DNA of 8,147 bases. It comes from an uncultured Halomicronema sp. (GTDB lineage: Bacteria > Cyanobacteriota > Cyanobacteriia > Phormidesmidales > Phormidesmidaceae). The notes beneath the pieces were generated by a model, which was not told the DNA's origin, did no database searches, and worked only from the letters and a program-made list of their open reading frames with translations. The translations under genes and the position numbers were made by a program. The stretch covers positions 1 through 8,147 of the forward strand of contig CALCPB010000885.1 in the NCBI GenBank assembly GCA_937897665.1, given 5' to 3'. Positions 5,179 to 8,147 of this stretch are shown piece by piece. Position 1 is the first letter of the stretch. Each line of letters begins with the position of its first letter.

Positions 5179-6888
5179 ATGCCTGCTGTCAATTTTCGCG
5201 ATCGCCGTTGGCTCGTGCCAGTCTCAACGGTTGCCTTCACAGCTGTTGCAGCGGCCGTGATTTTTAGCTTCCGTAGCCACGCAGAAAACGCTGTCAAAAT
5301 CACCCTGACCCTCAGCCGCGCTGAGCAACTCATGGCGCAGCTGGACGGTATCGAAGAAAATGCGATACGCCATGGCTCGGTGCCTGAAGATCTACAAGAA
5401 ATCGTAGCGATTGCTAAGCAACTGATCCAGCTTTGGGACAATCTGTCGCAAAGCAGCTTTAATGCCCAGCAGTTAGCTCAACTGCAAGCCTCCTCTGAAC
5501 GATATGGCCAAGCACTAAGGCAAGAAATTAGGTTTCTGCAAGCGGGCGACCTGGAGGCCGCGGAGGAAATTGACGATGGCATTGTTGATCCCGAGTTTGC
5601 CCGCATCGCAGAGATGCTTCAAGCGGGGGGCAGCAGCGCGATTCAGCAGGCCAAAATTGCGAATCGAGAGGCCGACATTGGCACGATGTTGTCTCTCGTG
5701 TTAGCCGCCCTCTGTGTCAGCATTGTGGTGCAAAGGCTAGAGCAGGCGCGGCGTAAATCTGAACTAGCAGCCACAGAGCAACTGCTCTCTCTAGAACGAG
5801 AGGCGGCCCTACGTCATGAACGCGATCAAATAGAGCAGCGAGTTCAAGCGCGCACGCAAGAATTAGAGGGCAAAAATAAGGCTTTAACCGATCTCTTAGA
5901 CCAACTACAGGCAACCCAGCAAGAACTGATTCAGGCTGAAAAAATGGCCGCATTATGTTTTTTTAATGATTGGTTGTCTAATGAGATCAACACTCCACTC
6001 GGAGCGATCCAAGCAGCTTCCGGCAATCTCGAAAAAGCCCTAGCGATGGTGATGACTCAACTTCCTGAGTTATCTTCGCGATTAACCTCAGAGCAGCAGC
6101 AGGACCTATTTGACTTGTTAGACCGTACACTGCACCATAAGCCGCTGCTGTCCTCTCGCGAAAAACGACCGTTGCGTAAGCAGCTTCAGAGCCAATTAGA
6201 GTCGGCGAATATTCCGTCACCGCGACAATTGGCCGATCGCCTGCTCGATCTAGGGGCCTATGATTCCATTGATCGTTTTCTGCCCATTTTGCAGGATGAT
6301 AATCGAGAGTGGAGTTTACAGCTTGCCTATAATTTCAACCGTTTACATGGCAATCGAAAGACCATTCAAAATGCGGTTGAGCGCGCCAGCAAGATTGTTT
6401 TTTCCCTCAAAAACTATACTCGGGTTGACCATAACAAAGAACCCACCATAGTCCATGTCTTAGACGGCATTGAAACCGTTCTCTCCCTTTATCATAATCA
6501 GCTCAAACGAGGCATTGAACTTGTCACCAATTATGACTCTCTTCCAGACATTCAAGGCTATCCTGACGAACTGATTCAGGTTTGGACCAATCTCATTCAT
6601 AATGCCATTCACGCTATGACTGATGCCGGCACCTTAACGCTATCAACCCAAGCAGCAGCCGATCAGGTCGTTGTTCAAATTAGTGATACTGGTCATGGTA
6701 TTGACCCAGCAGTGCGTGATCGCATTTTTGAGCCCTTCTTCACCACCAAGCCTCAGGGAGAAGGTAGTGGTTTAGGCTTGCATATTGTCCGAAATATTAT
6801 CGAGAAACATCAGGGGGATATTCAAGTGGCCAGTCAACCTGGAAAAACAGTCTTCACCGTTAAACTGCCGATTTCATTTCCTACTTAA
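5179..6888 (+). CDS. Membrane histidine kinase with Asn in place of the phospho-accepting His
   Basis: With the ATG at 5179 the protein has 569 residues: a membrane helix (about 9-31), a helical extracytoplasmic sensor region (about 32-168), a second membrane helix (about 169-184), a long coiled coil (186-256), the DHp domain and a C-terminal HATPase domain. The ATPase boxes are intact: N box [12 protein letters not shown] (469-480), G1 DTGHGI (503-508), F box FEPFFTT (517-523), G2 GEGSGLGL (527-534). The segment [13 protein letters not shown]...YPDEL between DHp and N box is typical of a cyanobacterial kinase family. The H-box should read roughly [24 protein letters not shown], but here it reads [24 protein letters not shown]. 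The acceptor His is Asn 268 (AAT, 5980-5982). Alternative starts are the TTG at 5083 or ATG at 5086 (32 or 31 residues longer); that extension uses rarer codons and shows no motif. No clear Shine-Dalgarno sequence precedes any of these starts. It is followed by two receiver genes that are probable partners. Confidence 0.88.
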   Translation: [569 protein letters not shown]

Positions 6889-7031
6889 ATTGTTTTTTAC
6901 TCCCTGATCAGTCTTCCGTTGAACAACAGAGTGTGAGTACTCTAACGCGATGCCTCTATTACTTCTGCGCTCACCCCTCCTCGTCACGCCATCGTATTAG
7001 CACTCATATCGTTCCTGACGAAGCTGCTGAA

Positions 7032-7060
7032 TTGAATACTTGAAAAATCATCTTTATTAA
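7032..7060 (+). promoter_or_regulatory. Candidate promoter of the receiver genes
   Basis: TTGAAT (7032-7037) and TATTAA (7055-7060) each match four of six consensus bases and are separated by exactly 17 bases. Transcription would start near 7067, about 11 bases before the ATG at 7078 and after the alternative TTG start at 7063. This suggests the two receivers can be expressed independently of the kinase gene, which ends 189 bp upstream of the first receiver. Confidence 0.35.
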
Positions 7061-7077
7061 CCTTGCCCCCAACTATC

Positions 7078-7470
7078 ATGGATTGTAATTCTGCCTTTCT
7101 TTGTGTTGATGACGAAATCATGATTTTAGAGACGCTCAAAGAGCAATTGCAGCGCAGCTTTGGCGAGCAATATATCTATGAGATGGCAGAAAATGCGACG
7201 GAAGCTTGGGAAATCATTGATGAACTTTATGAGGCTGGCATCCGACTCTTAGTGGTCGTTTCTGATTGGCTCATGCCAGGCATCAAAGGGGATGAGTTTT
7301 TAATTCAAGTGCATCAAAAATTTCCCCACATTATGACTATTTTACTGACGGGCCAGGCCGACGACGCGGCGATCGAACGCTCTAAACAAGCAGCTGGGCT
7401 CCACGCTTGTCTGCGTAAGCCTTGGCAAGAAGCAGAACTCGTGGAGATAATTTCCCATGTGCTGCGATGA
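7078..7470 (+). CDS. Stand-alone response regulator receiver protein
   Basis: The 130-residue protein is a single CheY-like receiver with no output domain. It has the acidic pocket (D11, D12 in CVDDE), the phospho-accepting Asp (D63 in SDWLMPG), the switch Thr (T91 in LLTGQ) and the conserved Lys (K114 in RKPW). The aromatic switch residue expected three places before the Lys is Cys (LHACLRKPW), whereas the next gene has the usual LYRYIAKPW. This may alter how phosphorylation is read out. The ATG at 7078 is preferred to the TTG at 7063 because the candidate promoter would start transcription near 7067. The probable phospho-donor is an associated kinase; the adjacent upstream kinase lacks its acceptor His, so the donor may be elsewhere. 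The end of the gene overlaps the next gene by 14 bp. Confidence 0.9.
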   Translation: MDCNSAFLCVDDEIMILETLKEQLQRSFGEQYIYEMAENATEAWEIIDELYEAGIRLLVVVSDWLMPGIKGDEFLIQVHQKFPHIMTILLTGQADDAAIERSKQAAGLHACLRKPWQEAELVEIISHVLR

Positions 7471-8146
7471 TCATCCTATTCATAAACCGGTCATCCTCTG
7501 TGTCGATGATGACCCCATGATTTTAGCCACCTTAGGGGAACAGCTACAGCGACAGTTTGGGGCAGACTATGACGTTGAGCTGATGGACAGTAGCGCTGAG
7601 GCCCTGATTTTATTAGCGGAACTGCAGAGTGAGCAGATTGCTGTACCCCTGATTTTGTCTGATCAACGCATGCCGGTCATACCGGGCGATCGCTTTTTGA
7701 TCGCCGCCCATCAGCGACTACCCGAAACCTTGACAATTTTGCTAACGGGAGAACAGCACTTAGAAGCGGTAAAAAATGCCCTGAACCATGCCAACCTTTA
7801 TCGCTACATTGCTAAGCCCTGGGATGAAACAGATTTTCTATTAACGGTTAAAGAAGCGCTGCGAAGTTATCAGCAGCGTTACCAACTGCGGAAACAGCAG
7901 ATTCATTTGGAACAAACCAATCAACAACTAGCCCAGTCTCTAGCTACTTTGCAAGCGACTCTAGAGGCCACTGCCGACGGCATTTTAGTGCTTAATCAGG
8001 CAGGCGACATTATTCACTTCAACCAAAAGTTGCTCACGCTTCTAGAACTCCCGTCGACACCAGGGGATAGTCTGCTGGAGCCAGCCCCGGCGGGGGGCCG
8101 CGCAGCGGCCGCGGCCCACGCGAGCCGGCCGCCGGGCACGCGAAGC
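7457..8146 (+). CDS. Response regulator with receiver and PAS domains, 3' end missing
   Basis: The frame is open from ATG 7457 to the window edge (230 codons). It begins inside the previous gene (14-bp overlap), with GGAG at 7443-7446 as a possible ribosome site, which implies translational coupling. The receiver domain (about 12-135) has all key residues: D17 and D18 in CVDDD, phospho-Asp D69 in LSDQRMP, T97 in LLTGE and K120 in YRYIAKPW. A coiled-coil linker (about 136-165) leads to a PAS domain starting LEATADGILVLNQAGDIIHFNQKLLTLLELP (about 169-199). In related cyanobacterial proteins such receiver-PAS units usually continue into a kinase or GGDEF output domain, which cannot be seen here. 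From about residue 208 on, the translation becomes low-complexity Ala/Pro/Gly/Arg. This coincides with a sudden G+C jump and is probably not real coding sequence. Confidence 0.85.
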   Translation, partial: MCCDDHPIHKPVILCVDDDPMILATLGEQLQRQFGADYDVELMDSSAEALILLAELQSEQIAVPLILSDQRMPVIPGDRFLIAAHQRLPETLTILLTGEQHLEAVKNALNHANLYRYIAKPWDETDFLLTVKEALRSYQQRYQLRKQQIHLEQTNQQLAQSLATLQATLEATADGILVLNQAGDIIHFNQKLLTLLELPSTPGDSLLEPAPAGGRAAAAAHASRPPGTRS

Positions 8147-8147
8147 C
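8081..8147. other. Extremely G+C-rich contig end, probable chimera or artefact
   Basis: Sixty of these 67 bases are G or C, against roughly even composition in the gene just upstream. The PAS domain similarity breaks at the same point and the reading frame turns into Ala-Gly-Arg-Pro repeats. No inverted repeat end, att-like duplication or mobile-element gene marks the change. It is best treated as foreign or mis-joined sequence at the end of the assembly. Confidence 0.6.

Noticed and set aside
4878..5441. 187-codon minus-strand frame overlapping the kinase gene start
   Set aside because: It lies mostly antisense to the kinase and its translation is Ser/Arg/Cys-rich with no domain. It is a shadow frame.
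5958..5964. Programmed slippage on the T7 run to restore a canonical H-box
   Set aside because: A single shift of frame there reaches a stop near 6039 and would remove the whole ATPase domain, so slippage alone cannot make a working kinase.
6889..7031. Terminator or small RNA between the kinase and receiver genes
   Set aside because: Only short palindromes (CTGATCAG at 6904-6911 and a 5-bp stem around GAGTACTC) are present, and the T6 run just after the kinase stop is not preceded by a stem.

Overview
The window looks like chromosomal DNA from a cyanobacterium. The octamer GCGATCGC (HIP1, typical of many cyanobacterial genomes) occurs seven times in 8.1 kb, where random sequence would give about 0.1. 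Several products also belong to families I know mainly from cyanobacteria: a Tll0287-like c-heme sensor, a thylakoid thioredoxin-like photosystem I accumulation factor, and a histidine kinase with a long insert in its dimerisation domain. The genus cannot be read from the sequence. I see no tRNA, rRNA, CRISPR array, insertion sequence or phage gene.

Layout: (1) 2-504, the 3' part of a histone-deacetylase-family gene with a one-base frameshift. (2) 556-1446, trhO, the tRNA U34 hydroxylase. (3) 1447-1882, a gene-free stretch with three perfect inverted repeats. (4) 1883-2965, a membrane sensor with a periplasmic CxxCH heme domain and a HAMP domain but no output domain. (5) 2966-3163, a short convergent spacer with a cyanobacterial-type hairpin. 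(6) On the minus strand, a secreted or thylakoid thioredoxin-like protein (3164-3760) and a putative lipoprotein (4210-4881), separated by about 450 bp without a convincing gene. (7) A divergent promoter region (4882-5178) with a dyad and a candidate extended -10. (8) On the plus strand, a three-gene two-component cluster: a membrane histidine kinase (5179-6888), a stand-alone receiver (7078-7470) and, overlapping it by 14 bp, a receiver-PAS protein that runs off the window (7457-8146).

The most interesting point is the kinase. Its ATP-binding half is complete and its H-box keeps the E-I-N-T-P tail, but the phospho-accepting His is Asn (codon AAT, 5980-5982) and the eight residues before it are also non-canonical. 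The DNA there can be read as a pair of compensating one-base indels, starting in a T7 run, plus a separate His-to-Asn substitution. This kinase therefore probably cannot autophosphorylate in the usual way, yet it sits beside two receivers that keep their acidic pocket, phospho-Asp, Thr and Lys.

The last ~67 bases jump to about 90% G+C and encode a low-complexity Ala/Pro/Gly/Arg tail where a PAS domain should continue. This is most likely a chimeric or low-quality contig end, so the right edge should not be trusted.
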